The notes: generated from the sequence alone by a model not told the origin. Shown: positions 28,536 through 38,104, counted from the first letter of the stretch. The stretch is DNA of 64,000 nt from Plantago ovata (GCA_028274465.1 CM051456.1:50025011-50089010), one strand, 5' to 3'. Program-made: numbers and translations.

Positions 28536-30047
28536 GAAACTTGTAAATTTTGATGAGCAATTAACCATGCTAAATTAAGGAAAGTCCAGTAACTAGTACT
28601 CTTAAGGTCCATAGGAATTTAGAATTTGAAGGACATTGTAAAAGAGGAACGTTTGCTGAAGACTTAGTGTAGGTACTAGTTAGGTGCTTTAGTTTGCTGA
28701 TGATGTACTTTATTTTTACAAATGAACTATTGAAGCACTAGAACCGCTCAGAAACTTGAAGATTCGAAGACTGAAGACATAAGAAGAATTCTGAGAATGG
28801 TATCTACAAAGGCACATGTTGCTCAGAAAGTGAAAATTTCAGCAAAAGCTTGCATACGTGAAAATCTATATGACAGAGTAGGTTGTGCTTGCTGAAACTG
28901 AGACTGACTGCTTGCTGAAATACATATGTGACCTCCTTGCTGAAAGTACTTGCATTTTGGCTCCAACATTCACATTTGAATTCCATTCAAATGAAAATTA
29001 AATGAAAAAGTAAGCACGCGAAGAACATGAAGACTAGAAGACAAATGAAGGACGCTGCTGAAAGTACAAAAGCAAGATAGTGACATCTTAAGGAACAGAG
29101 CCTTAGAATTTGAAATTCAAACGGCTCCCTTGATTCACTATAAATAGAGGTCATCCGGCAAAGAGTTGAAGTGTGTCAACAACGTGATCAAACTCTCACT
29201 TGTCCTTAAACACTAAATCTTCCATACTCTTTACTGCCTATTGATCCGTTCCAAGACTTAAGCTTGAAACAAAAGCTACTTGTGAAGAAGTAGAACATTC
29301 ACGGCTAAGAAATTAGTTAAGTGTTCTTTCTTTCGAACAAGAACAAGTCTGACACCAGAAACAACTTAACTTGTTTACTGAAAAGTATTCCAAGTTGTGT
29401 TTCTTTAGATAACTTGTTAGAGCTGAAAAAGTTATACTCAAGTCATCTCATCCCAAACCTCTCTAACTGATAAACACCCTTTTTCAGGCGTGAAATTCAG
29501 GGGGAATTTTTCAAGAATAGTTTTGCTGATTAAGTGTCCCAAGTTTGGTGGAGAACAAGGTTTCATTCTCTAGTTAGGTTGGAAACGAAGCAAGTGTGCT
29601 TTGGTTTCTGAAGAATCATTATAGATAGGTGTTGTAAGGAACCTCAAGCTTATCTTAGTGGATTCAGTCCTAGAAAGGACAAAGTGGATTAGTTGAGAGA
29701 TTACGCCACTCTCAGATACCACTATAAAAGTGTTTTTGTCATTTACTTTACCGCATTTAGTTTTCAGCAAGCTTTACTTTTTGTACACTGCCACTCTGCT
29801 TACTTGTTGAAACTAGCACTCTCTGAAAAGCACTTATTGTATAAAGACTTCCGCACTCTGTTTTTTAAAGTACCAGCAAAACTCGTTACTGAAAAGTAAC
29901 TAGTACTTGCTGAGAAAGTTAAGTATCAGCAAACTCATTATTGAAACGTAATAAGCACTTGCTAAGAAAGTTTTTAAACGACGAAAGTTTGAAAAGACTA
30001 TTCACCCCCCCCCCCCTCCAGTCTTTTCTTGTTGTTTAAAGGGACCA
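28536..30047 (+). repeat. C2 5' LTR region (left end uncertain)
   Basis: The sequence directly left of the tRNA-iMet primer site, ending ...GGGACCA at 30047. A TATA box CTATAAATAG is at 29138-29147. The sense strand is dense in TTGCTGAAA-type motifs, as is the C2 gag. A run of 12 C lies at 30005-30016. No second LTR is available for comparison, so the left end near 28536 is a guess. No protein-coding gene is supported here. Confidence 0.55.
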
Positions 30048-30052
30048 ATAAG

Positions 30053-30064
30053 TGGTATCAGAGC
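30053..30064 (+). other. C2 primer-binding site (tRNA-iMet)
   Basis: TGGTATCAGAGC is the standard plant copia primer site complementary to the initiator methionine tRNA 3' end. It starts 5 bp after the inferred LTR end. Confidence 0.95.
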
Positions 30065-30162
30065 TGGAGGTTCTTTAACCTTCAGCACTGAACCTAGATC
30101 CCCTTAGGTGATTTCCGTAAATCACTCTCACTTGATCAGTTTGGTAGTCTTTTGTTGACAGG

Positions 30163-31323
30163 ATGTCTTTAGGAGACGCTCCCTTGCTGAAGCTGGAAAA
30201 CTATGAAAAATGGCGAAAAAACATGATGCTACATCTTGAGGCCATTAGTGATGAAATGGTCACTGTAATAAATGATGGACCTATCAAGATCACTAAACTT
30301 GAGAGAAGTTTTCCTCACAAAACCACAAAAGCTGGTAAGGAAACTATCTTAGGTGAACCAGTCGATACTGTCGTTCCAAAACCAAGAGAGGAATGGACTT
30401 CCGACGAAGCCAAAAGATTCCGTCTTGATGGCCAAGCAAGAAACATCATTATTCGATCAACTACAGATACTATACAGTGCAAACTGTGGGGTGCCAAAAC
30501 TGCTAAGGAAGCTTGGAAAATGGTTCAAGATCTTTGCGCTGGATCTGACAAAACCAAGGAAAACAAACTTGAAGTGCTTAAGTTAAAGTTTCAGAATTTT
30601 AAACAAGGTACAAATGAGTCACTGGAAGACTTGGATTTCAGATTCACAACTCTAGTAAGTGAGATGGCTACCTTAGGAGTTGGAAATCTCTATTTAGATT
30701 CTGAGAAGGTGAAAACTATTATTAGAAGTCTGAACCAAGAATGGATCCATACTCAGAATTTCTATTATAATCAAGGAATGCCAAATATCACACCTACAGA
30801 GTTGTTCTCTCATCTTGCTACTGTCAACTACAAGACAAAGCAAAGAGAAAATGTGTTTGCTGAAAAATCGCAAAATATTGCTCTTGCTGCAAAGCCGTCA
30901 TCTTCTGAAAAGAAGAATGATAAAGAGCCTGCTGATGAAAATGCTTTAGTTGTTAAAAACATGAAGAAATTCATTAGTAAGGAACTTGAAAGGCAAAAAG
31001 CAAAAGAGAAACTGAAAAAGCATCTTGGTAACAACTACCATAAATACAAGAATGAAGCTAGCTCGTTGAACAAGCAAGCTCAGCAAGCAAATTCTTCTGA
31101 AGAACCAGCAGTTGGCAATGATCTCTGCTTTTACTGCAAAAAGCCTGGACACTTCAAAGCAAATTGTCCTTTGCTGAAACGCAAATATGCTGAAAAGAAG
31201 AAGAAGTTCAAAGTGGCTTTGATTGTTGAAGAAAAGAAAAAGCTTCAAGCAAAAATCGATGCGCTTTGCATTGATACTAGTTCTGAAGACAATGAGGTAG
31301 AGATCTCAGACACTGAAGAATAA
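30163..31323 (+). CDS. C2 Gag with CCHC zinc knuckle
   Basis: 386 codons from ATG at 30163, about 100 bp after the primer site. The N-terminal part (LLKLENYEKWRKNMMLHLE, ARNIIIRSTTDTIQCKLW, AKEAWKMVQDLCAGSD) is a copia-type Gag capsid domain of the UBN2 class. A basic helical segment follows and then the zinc knuckle CFYCKKPGHFKANC at residues 322-335. An in-frame TAA at 31321 ends it where C1 has Glu; the frame stays open to 31758, so this is one nonsense change in a longer Gag. It forms virus-like particles in the family. Similar to C1 11861-12256. Confidence 0.85.
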   Translation: MSLGDAPLLKLENYEKWRKNMMLHLEAISDEMVTVINDGPIKITKLERSFPHKTTKAGKETILGEPVDTVVPKPREEWTSDEAKRFRLDGQARNIIIRSTTDTIQCKLWGAKTAKEAWKMVQDLCAGSDKTKENKLEVLKLKFQNFKQGTNESLEDLDFRFTTLVSEMATLGVGNLYLDSEKVKTIIRSLNQEWIHTQNFYYNQGMPNITPTELFSHLATVNYKTKQRENVFAEKSQNIALAAKPSSSEKKNDKEPADENALVVKNMKKFISKELERQKAKEKLKKHLGNNYHKYKNEASSLNKQAQQANSSEEPAVGNDLCFYCKKPGHFKANCPLLKRKYAEKKKKFKVALIVEEKKKLQAKIDALCIDTSSEDNEVEISDTEE

Positions 31324-31758
31324 CAAGCCACTCTTGATGTAGAGATTGGCAAGGAATTTTTTGGAATAGCTATGGAAGCTTATCCAGATGTGTCAAACTA
31401 CGAATTCTGCCTCATGGCCGGTCAGGTAAACAGTCACACCTCTGACTCTGACTCAGAAAGTGAAGATGATATTGACCTTGATAGAATTCAAGGAGAAATC
31501 GAAAGATTTGAAAAAACTCTGAGAAAACAGCAAGAGAAACTACAGAATGCTGAAACTCTGACCAAGCAAACTACTGAAAAGTATGTTTTGCTGAAAGAAG
31601 AGTCAGAAAAGAAGGATGCTGAAATATTGCATCTCAAGAAGTTGATTGCTGAAGCTACAGAGAAGAATTCTCAAATGGCAATAGAATTGGAAGAGTATCA
31701 GTCCTCAATTCTAAAGTTACTTGCTGAAATACAGTCTCACCCTGATTCCAATTACTAG
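31324..31758 (+). pseudogene. C2 gag coiled-coil extension, truncated
   Basis: In the same frame as gag beyond the TAA at 31321. It begins with an acidic Ser/Asp stretch (SDSDSESEDDIDLD), then a Glu/Lys/Leu coiled coil (RKQQEKLQNAETLTKQTTEK, LHLKKLIAEATEKNSQMA) equal to C1 2564-2977. It leaves the C1 alignment at about 31735 and reads into non-element sequence before a TAG at 31756. The uninterrupted stretch at 31472-31500 is the reference for the G1 insertion site in C1. Confidence 0.8.
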
Positions 31759-31815
31759 CCATTGATTAGATTTAAATTATAATAGTTATGTTAGAAAAAG
31801 AGTTGAAGTGTGTTA
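31736..31815. other. Short unclassified segment between C2 and G4
   Basis: 80 bp, AT-rich. It includes AAAGAGTTGAAGTGTGT (about 31798-31814), which also occurs in the C2 LTR at about 29160-29176, so it may be a scrap of the C2 3' LTR into which G4 inserted. Confidence 0.4.
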
Positions 31816-33218
31816 TGATGAACGTATTTTTGACGCGTTCATCTTGTCTTTTTTACCTTCTTTTGCTATCTTCTAGCCTTGTTTTTTGGTTAGTTTTGTA
31901 GAATAGTGTCACGTTTTGTGTTTTCTGCATTTTCAGGCACTTAGGTACGAAACGGCGTTTTTGGAGCTAAAAATGAGCCTTTTTGATGGAAAAGATGGCC
32001 CCGTTGAAGTTCTCCAATCTCCGTGGCTTGTTCGTAAGTGTTTGAGCATCAATAAGCATCGAGAAGGATGAGTCCAAGGCACCCGAGGGCCATGCGAGGT
32101 CAAAAAGATTGAGTTTGAAGACAAAAATCTGCCTAGGAGCCAAGCTAAGCGCCTGGAATAGTGAAGCGCTCCGCTTCATTTTCCAGGAGCTTTGGCACAG
32201 AAGCCGAGCGAAGCGCTTGGAGTGCCAAAGCGCTTCGCTTGCCAAGCGCTCCGCTTGGCTTCTCCAAGCGGTCCGCTTGGCAGCGGTTACGTTTTCGGAT
32301 TTTCCTTCTTAGATCTGATCTTCAGTCATTTTTTGGATATCTTTTGAACTGTAGCTTCGTTTTGGAGAGCTCCTAAGCCCCAAAACTGAGAGAAAACTCA
32401 GATTACATTGTATTTTAGCTTGGGATTCAAGATTTTGATTGGAATTCATCCTTTGTAATCATCTACGGAGAGGTTTTCTTTGCTTTCCACCGATTAGTGA
32501 CAGCTTTGGTGGTAACTTGTATCACTCTCTTGTCTTGTAGTTTGATATGATGTATTCTGATTATTATTCATATGAATTGATGTCTATGTTGATGAATATG
32601 AGTAGCTAAATCTTTTGTGTTGGTGGTAGAATGTAGAATATGCATGCTATGGGTTATGTTTATGCTTACATGAGATTGTGATTCAATCTTGCTGCAAATT
32701 CCTTCATATGATTTTTAGTTGCCTATAAAATATATTCGAATTGAGTATAGTGACAAACTCTTGGTCAATGAAAGCTATAGGATTGTATGTTAGGGATTTG
32801 CAGCATGCTAGATAAATGGTGTTAGTGACAAGCACCTCTAAAGTATTGATAGTGGTCTTTTATGATGTGTGTCTTGAAAGTTACCTAGACGAGTTGCTTA
32901 GCAGACTTGATCGAAGGTTTTACGCACTGAACTTGTGAGCATATTCGTAACCCATGCATGTGTATTTGATTTCTACCACCAACCGTTTTCCAAACTTGAT
33001 TACAACAATCTGATTTCTCGTTGCTTTGTTCAAAGAAAACGATTCTATAAACATTTGAACTCGTTGACTGAAATTACTAGCAAAAACCTCAAGCAAAGCC
33101 ACGTTAGGTCCCGAGAGAACGACACTCGGGGACAACTTGCCATTGCACTCTAGTTTGTGTAGTGATAAGTGTTCTTAGGCTTTTAAACAGATTTAATTGG
33201 TGAAAAACGACATCATCA
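31816..33218 (+). repeat. G4 5' LTR
   Basis: 1403 bp from TGATGAACG to CATCATCA, with short inverted ends. The hairpin cluster is at 32138-32285. I see no clear TATA box after it, only a T-rich GGATATCTTTTGAAC stretch. An AGAGAACGACACTCGGGG segment near 33113 parallels AGATCGACACTCGAGG in the G1/G2 LTRs, so the LTR families are distantly related. Confidence 0.85.
32138..32285. promoter_or_regulatory. Hairpin cluster in G4 LTR (AAGCG/CGCTT arms)
   Basis: Palindromes GAAGCGCTCCGCTTC, GCGAAGCGC, CAAAGCGCTTCGCTTG, CCAAGCGCTCCGCTTGG and CCAAGCGGTCCGCTTGG. The core pattern GCG-NNN-CGC is that of G1 to G3, but the arms are AAGCG/CGCTT, as in the internal cluster of G4 at 35823-36075. Confidence 0.8.
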
Positions 33219-33221
33219 ATT

Positions 33222-33238
33222 TGGCGCCGTTGTCGGGG
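33222..33238 (+). other. G4 primer-binding site (tRNA-Asp)
   Basis: TGGCGCCGTTGTCGGGG, one mismatch to the tRNA-Asp complement, 3 bp after the LTR. Confidence 0.9.
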
Positions 33239-33362
33239 ACTTAACTCCTTTGGTTGGTGTTTTTGTTTTGGTTTTTTTCAGCCAACATCTCTTCTTTGTC
33301 TCATTTCTGTTTTTATTTCTTTTTGCTTGAGATACTCACTATCTTGTATTTCAGGTGAGTGC

Positions 33363-34946
33363 ATGCCTAGAACCCGAACGGGTGGACCTATTATTGAACC
33401 TTTTGTAGACGAGATCGATCGTTTGTTTCAAAGGAGAAGGAGGAATTTGAATCTCGAGTTTGAAGGAGTAGCATATAGAGCTTCCACTTCTGGTATTCGG
33501 GAAGAGTCTTCTTCTTATCTTTTGGAGCCAATTCTTGAATCTGTTTACTTGCAAGGTGAAATGGCGGAGCGGCCCATACGTACACTTACTAAGCCTACGG
33601 TTGGGGCTAGAGGACCAGCAATTGTCCTCAATGATGCCACCAGGAACTTGGAGATCAAGAATCACATGTTCCAACAACTTCCCAAATTCTATGGGATGGC
33701 TAATGAGGACATGATTGGGAACTTGAATGAGCTCGAGAATTTTGTTCTCCATCTTGGGCGACCAGGAGCTGGTGTTACGGATGACGATCTCCGCATGAAG
33801 GTCTTTTCTATGGGGCTAGGTGATCGTGCAAAGGCTTGACTTAATACTTTGGAGGCCGGGTCTTTGACAACATGGGACCTTTGCTTTGATAAGTTCATGG
33901 AGCGTTACTACCCCGCTTCCAAGACAATGGCTATGAAGAGCCAAATTAGCTCCTTCGAGCAGAGGTATGATGAGCCTTTCCACGAGGCCTATGATCGATT
34001 CATGGGGTTGCATCATCGATGCCCACATAATGGGTATGATAAAGGTCAGCTTCTCCAATTCTTTTACAATGGTTTACATCCTGAGATTCAATCTCAAGTG
34101 GATAGTATTTGTGGAGGTAGTATGGGGGAGTTGCTTCCTTCTCAAGCCCAAGTGAAGCTGGACATGATGTACCGGAATTCCCAAAACCGGAATGTGAGGG
34201 CTCGTGTGCTCCAAAAGGAGCAAAGAGGTGAGGCCAAGGTAGTGGTAGAACAAAATGCCTTCGATGGGTTCGCCCATGAAGTAAAGCAAGCTTTGAGGCA
34301 AAGCGTTCCTTCTCCTTCTATGGAAGTTTGTGGTGTGTGCAAGAACTATGGGCACCCGGCCTATTTATGCCGGTCTGAATTTGCTAGAGAACAATATATC
34401 ACGAACGATGTCCGTCAAGAAGTGTATGCTGCTGAGGGAGAGCAAGTAGTTGGATATGTGAACTACGGGCAAGGATATGGCAATGTGAGGCCACAAAACC
34501 GTGGGCCCCGAGGTGGGTACCAGAATCAAGGCAACCATGGTTATGTCCACAACCCGGATCAAAATGCCTATGGGCCTAATCAAGATAGAAGTCGTCTCAG
34601 CTATGGAAACAATTGGTATGAAGGAGCACCGCCTTCTAATCCTACACCTCCGCCTCAGGTTACTAGTTCAGGACCACAAGGTGGAGGGGTGCTTCCTTCA
34701 CCTCTTGTCTCTTCTCTCAACGATCTTGTGTTGAAAACAAATAAGTTTATGGAGCATTACTATCGTAATGAAGCTACTAATAATCAGCGGTTTGAGAAGC
34801 TTGAGGCTAGTAGTAGCAACCTCCATAAGAAGTTGCAAGAGCTGATAGATCGGGGGGCTAGTAGAGAGCAAAAGTTTCCCGGAAACACGGAGAGGGCTAT
34901 GGCCATAACCGTGGTGACTGATTTGCCCGTGGAGATCACTAGTTGA
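33363..34946 (+). pseudogene. G4 gag, one nonsense and a frameshifted end
   Basis: The start MPRTRTGG at 33363 follows the G2 pattern. Gag capsid blocks LEIKNHMFQQLPKFYGM, LRMKVFSMGLGDRAKA, RCPHNGYDKGQLLQFFYNGL are conserved with G2. A TGA at 33837 stands where G2 has Trp, otherwise the frame is open. The zinc knuckle CGVCKNYGHPAYLC is at residues 323-336. A Gly/Asn/Tyr-rich stretch follows (34440-34620), then LQELIDRGASREQ and LPVEITS, after which an apparent single-base insertion ends the frame at 34946 and moves the protease into the next phase. Original state was evidently a gag-pro fusion. Confidence 0.85.
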
Positions 34947-34947
34947 G

Positions 34948-35646
34948 GTGCCAAGTTGCAAGATAACTGAAACTTGCAAAGTGAGTGAGGAGCTTGAGAC
35001 TCCTAAGGTGGTTGTGGAAGAAAAAGTGGTCGCACAATCTGATGCGATAGTGGAAGAAGTGAATGAAAACTCATCGTCTGAGGATGAGTTGGTGGATATG
35101 GTGGAAGTGCCTATCCCAGAGAGCTTTGTTGTGGAAATCGGCTTGGGTAAGAAGGATGGAATAGTGGCAACTCTAGACACGGGAGCGGGTATGAATGTCA
35201 TACCTTTGAACGTGTACGAAGAGTCGGGTTTGTCTGGCTTAAGACCAATGAAGTGCATGGTGCAATTGGCGGACGGGTCTATGAAGAAGCCATTGGGTGT
35301 GATCGAGAATCTAGTGGTAAGAGTCGCCGGTGTAGAGGTCAAGACGAACTTCATCGTCATGCCTACATCCTCCGCAAAGCTCAAGGATGTGGTTCTTTTG
35401 GGTAGAGCCTTCATCAACAAAGTACATATGGTGATAGACATGTACCGTCGTACATGTAGCTTCGAGGTAAATGCAAAGCAACATACGTTGCGAGCCATAA
35501 TTAATTCATGTGCTTATGTTGATACTAACGAACTTGTAGGATTCTTTGGTCCTCTTTATGTTTGTCAAGATGTGCAGGGACTTGATGCTTTGAAGAGCAC
35601 TTGGACGGGGAAGTCTAGTACTCGATGCAAAATTGATCCCGCATGA
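34948..35646 (+). CDS. G4 aspartic protease
   Basis: 232 codons from a GTG at 34948, in the +1 phase relative to gag. The N-terminus is acidic. The retropepsin-like core has the active site DTGA at residues 77-80, QLADGSMKKPLGVIENLVV, VVLLGRAFINKVHMVIDMY and RRTCSFEV, matching G2 block by block. The frame is intact to the TGA at 35644. It would process Gag; no other enzyme is encoded. The conserved hairpin lies 43 nt downstream. Its natural start is probably the gag ATG, not the GTG, because of the frameshift described for gag. Confidence 0.8.
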   Translation: MPSCKITETCKVSEELETPKVVVEEKVVAQSDAIVEEVNENSSSEDELVDMVEVPIPESFVVEIGLGKKDGIVATLDTGAGMNVIPLNVYEESGLSGLRPMKCMVQLADGSMKKPLGVIENLVVRVAGVEVKTNFIVMPTSSAKLKDVVLLGRAFINKVHMVIDMYRRTCSFEVNAKQHTLRAIINSCAYVDTNELVGFFGPLYVCQDVQGLDALKSTWTGKSSTRCKIDPA

Positions 35647-35688
35647 GCTAAGACGAGTCGAGCCAACGACTTTTAAACGAAGGCGCTT

Positions 35689-35706
35689 CTCGGGAGGCAA
35701 CCCGAG
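35689..35706 (+). other. Conserved post-protease hairpin in G4
   Basis: CTCGGG-AGGCAA-CCCGAG, a perfect 6-bp stem with the same loop as in G2 (16344-16361). Two base pairs of the stem differ from G2 and both are compensated. Preceded by the shared ACGAGTC and GGCGCT words. Confidence 0.75.
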
Positions 35707-35822
35707 GTTGTAGGTACTTGCATATAGATTAGAAGCACGTTTAAATTTTGTTTCGTTGTTTAGACAAGGTTTTTGGGGTGAAAATTTAGCAAAAGTCGAA
35801 AAAAAAAAGATTTGGGAGCTTC

Positions 35823-36075
35823 AGGTCCCAAGCGAACCGCTTGGAAAGCCCAAGCGGTCCGCTTGAATTTCCAGTAAGAATGTACATTCTTACTGGAAAT
35901 CCAAGCGGAGCGCTTGGCAGGTCCAAGCGGAGCTTGAATTTCCAGTAAGAATTTCATTCTTACTGGAAATCCAAGCGGAGCGCTTGGCAGGTCCCAAGCG
36001 GACCGCTTTCCAAGCGCTTCGCTTGGGACGACCCAAGCGCTTCGCTTGGCTTTCCTTAAGAAAGCTAAGCGGGGC
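35823..36075. promoter_or_regulatory. Internal hairpin cluster of G4, upstream of ORF3
   Basis: At least seven GCG-NNN-CGC palindromes: CAAGCGAACCGCTTG, CAAGCGGTCCGCTTG, CCAAGCGGAGCGCTTGG twice, AAGCGGACCGCTT, CAAGCGCTTCGCTTG twice. Between them lie longer hairpins TTCCAGTAAGAATG/CATTCTTACTGGAA at about 35870-35900 and again near 35940-35968, so part of the cluster is itself duplicated. A CT-rich leader follows at about 36090. Confidence 0.8.
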
Positions 36076-36749
36076 ACTTGAGTATCAAAGCTCCCCACTT
36101 CGTTTTTCTTCCTCCATTGCCGATTTAGCACCCCAAAAATCTCAATCTCTCTCAATTCTCCACCAATTCTTGCAATCTCGTGCATTGTACAAAGCCCATC
36201 ACCCCCTCTATCATCTAAACCGATCAAATTTCACGTTTGAAGCATCCATAACAAGGAATATAAGGTACCTCTTATGAACCCTAACTTTCTTGAATTTGGG
36301 ATTTTATCTTAATTAGCTTCAATTGTGTTATGCATTGGTGAATTAGAGTTTGATGATGATTGTTGAGCATGTTTCTTACTCGATGTGATGTCTAAATTCG
36401 AATTTTGCTCCTCTTGATTTATGATGAACTCTAGTGCTCGAATTTTTGCTATATAATTGTTTGATGATTGTTAGCCTTGAATTTGAGTTATGTTATGATT
36501 ATGGTGATGTTGTGATTGCATGAGAATGTGTTGGATTGGTCGGGTAATTTAATTGAAGAGTTTGTTTGCTTGGTTTAGATACGTATGGATTTATCGTAAC
36601 GAAGTGTTAAAGCTTCTCGATTTGTTCATATGAACTTTAGCAAGCCTTCAAACTCACCATGAGATTACTTGAGTGAGTATTGGAGTCTAGGAGTCAAGTC
36701 TAAGTCTCATTGTCTCTTGAAGTTATCTAATAAGATTATTCTAGGTACA
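36076..36749 (+). promoter_or_regulatory. Putative leader and 5'-UTR intron of G4 ORF3
   Basis: CT-rich leader (36090-36215), donor-like ATAAG/GTACCT at 36264/36265, and acceptor-like TTATTCTAG/GTACA at 36744/36745, five bases before the ORF3 ATG. The implied intron is 480 bp and AT-rich. The order and some words (GAACCCTAA after the donor) agree with G2 16693-17466. Whether it is spliced is unknown. Confidence 0.5.
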
Positions 36750-38039
36750 ATGGCATCAAGAAGAACAAAGAGATCAAGGGGAGAAGGGACCTCGAGTGCC
36801 CAACAAACGGCCACACCCGGCGAGTATCGCCAATCGGGGAGGGCAAGGCAATTCGAAGCGAGTTTTCATGCCCACAAGCACACGTACATTTCTGAGAGGA
36901 GCATTCGCTTCACGGCTGGTGAGAGCGAGTTGGATGGTGCCAGAGAGCTCAACAAGCTCATTACTGAGCGAGGCTGGAAGTACTATGGCGAGGTCATGCC
37001 AAATTGGGACCAAGCAGTAGTGGAGGACTTCTACATTGCCTTCACGGACTACAATGAACGGACCGGTGAGGTTCCCGTCCGCGGTATTGGGGTCGAGTTT
37101 ACTCCTTTGAGCATCACTAGCTTCATTATGCGATTGGATAGGCCACTGGCGCGGTATCCAAACCGCCATCCTGCATCCAACGAGAGATTTGATCCCGCGG
37201 AGCTCTATGTCTACGACCGGGAGTCTGATCATTACCCCATGGAGGTACTGAATTGCATTACCGTGGAAGATTTTGAATTTCCTGATGAACCACCCCGGAT
37301 TTTGCGCCACAACGATCTCACCTTCGAGGCAAGGATGATGTTGAAGTTCGTTCAAGCCAATCTGATTCCTAGCACACATGATTCTGAGGTTCAGTCCTAT
37401 TACGGAGTCCTAGTCTATGATCTCTTGCATAATTTGCCTCTCACTCCTGGCATCGTCATCTTCGAGGAATTCAAGCGCCGCCGTAATGCAAACCGGAAGC
37501 TTGCCTTTGGTAACTTGATCACGGGCATGTGCAAGGAGGCCGGAGTTCCTGACCTCGTACTGGACAAGAAGCCGAAGAAATCCATCAACACTGATACGTA
37601 CAATGAGATGTACGGGACTTGGTGCACTCAGCAAGGAGAACCCATGCAACCAAAGGTTACGCGCCATGTGACACCTCCTCCACCTCCGCCTACGGCCGGA
37701 CAAGGAAGCTTCGACTTCTCGGGGTTCAACCAGATCTTGGTCGATCAGTTTGGTAGCTTCCAAACTACCATGTTGGAGGCTCAGTCGACCCAGCTTACCG
37801 AGCAATTCCGGGGATTTGAGGAGCGCGAAGTCAAGAGGTGGGAGGACTTCCGTGTGATGGAGGAGCAGCGTTGGGAGGCCGCTCGAGCAGAGGACACTAG
37901 GCGTTGGAGAGCCCACCAGGAGGAGATGATGAACCGCCATGATGGCTTAGCTCGCCGAATTCCGGGGTATACTTTCTATGATCAGACCGGTGGTAGTGGG
38001 AATGCCATTCCTAACACCCCCTACGACCCCTACTCCTAG
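36750..38039 (+). CDS. G4 ORF3: intact plant-retroelement accessory protein
   Basis: 429 codons from the ATG at 36750 (MASRRTKRSRGEG), ending in TAG at 38037; an in-frame upstream ATG at 36669 lies inside the putative intron and is less likely. The N-terminus is Arg/Lys-rich (possible nuclear signal). The central part (ERGWKYYGEVMPNWDQAVVE, VVEDFYIAFTDY, VPVRGIGVEFTPLSITSFI) resembles the domain listed as putative plant transposon protein, found in ORFs of Athila-type elements. A Pro run (TPPPPPPTA) leads to a C-terminal Arg/Glu/Trp-rich helical region (QRWEAARAEDTRRWRAHQEE). The function is not known. It is the only long undamaged ORF in the window besides pieces of gag and pol, and sits next to the satellite. 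Confidence 0.75.
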   Translation: MASRRTKRSRGEGTSSAQQTATPGEYRQSGRARQFEASFHAHKHTYISERSIRFTAGESELDGARELNKLITERGWKYYGEVMPNWDQAVVEDFYIAFTDYNERTGEVPVRGIGVEFTPLSITSFIMRLDRPLARYPNRHPASNERFDPAELYVYDRESDHYPMEVLNCITVEDFEFPDEPPRILRHNDLTFEARMMLKFVQANLIPSTHDSEVQSYYGVLVYDLLHNLPLTPGIVIFEEFKRRRNANRKLAFGNLITGMCKEAGVPDLVLDKKPKKSINTDTYNEMYGTWCTQQGEPMQPKVTRHVTPPPPPPTAGQGSFDFSGFNQILVDQFGSFQTTMLEAQSTQLTEQFRGFEEREVKRWEDFRVMEEQRWEAARAEDTRRWRAHQEEMMNRHDGLARRIPGYTFYDQTGGSGNAIPNTPYDPYS

Positions 38040-38104
38040 AGACACCAGCCGACAAGGGCCACATTTATCGGTAGTATTTATATATTATCGTTATTTTGGC
38101 TTGT
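38040..38104 (+). other. G4 tail before satellite
   Basis: 65 bp after ORF3 (CAGCCGACaagggCC, similar to G2 near 18294). The satellite word ACTAATCTAGTTTGTAAGGG starts at about 38108. Confidence 0.6.

Larger units (their letters stand above)
30048..31735 (+). mobile_element. C2 Ty1/copia element, 5' internal part
   Basis: Primer site, leader and gag of the same family as C1, in the opposite orientation. Homology to C1 stops abruptly at about 31735 within the coiled-coil region, after which unrelated sequence leads into the G4 LTR. Protease, integrase, RT and 3' LTR are missing. Confidence 0.85.
31816..38104 (+). mobile_element. G4: non-autonomous gypsy element (gag-pro-ORF3), 3' end lost
   Basis: LTR of 1403 bp, tRNA-Asp primer site, gag, protease, covarying hairpin, hairpin cluster, leader with a putative intron and an intact third ORF. 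No RT, RNase H or integrase. The body has the same layout as G2, with clear protein similarity in gag and protease, but the LTR is of a different family. The satellite begins at about 38105, so the 3' LTR is missing. The five bases before the LTR are TGTTA; the other copy of a target duplication cannot be checked. Confidence 0.85.

Noticed and set aside
30005..30016. Poly-C run as a functional LTR signal
   Set aside because: Single occurrence with no second copy for comparison; a simple homopolymer expansion is enough.
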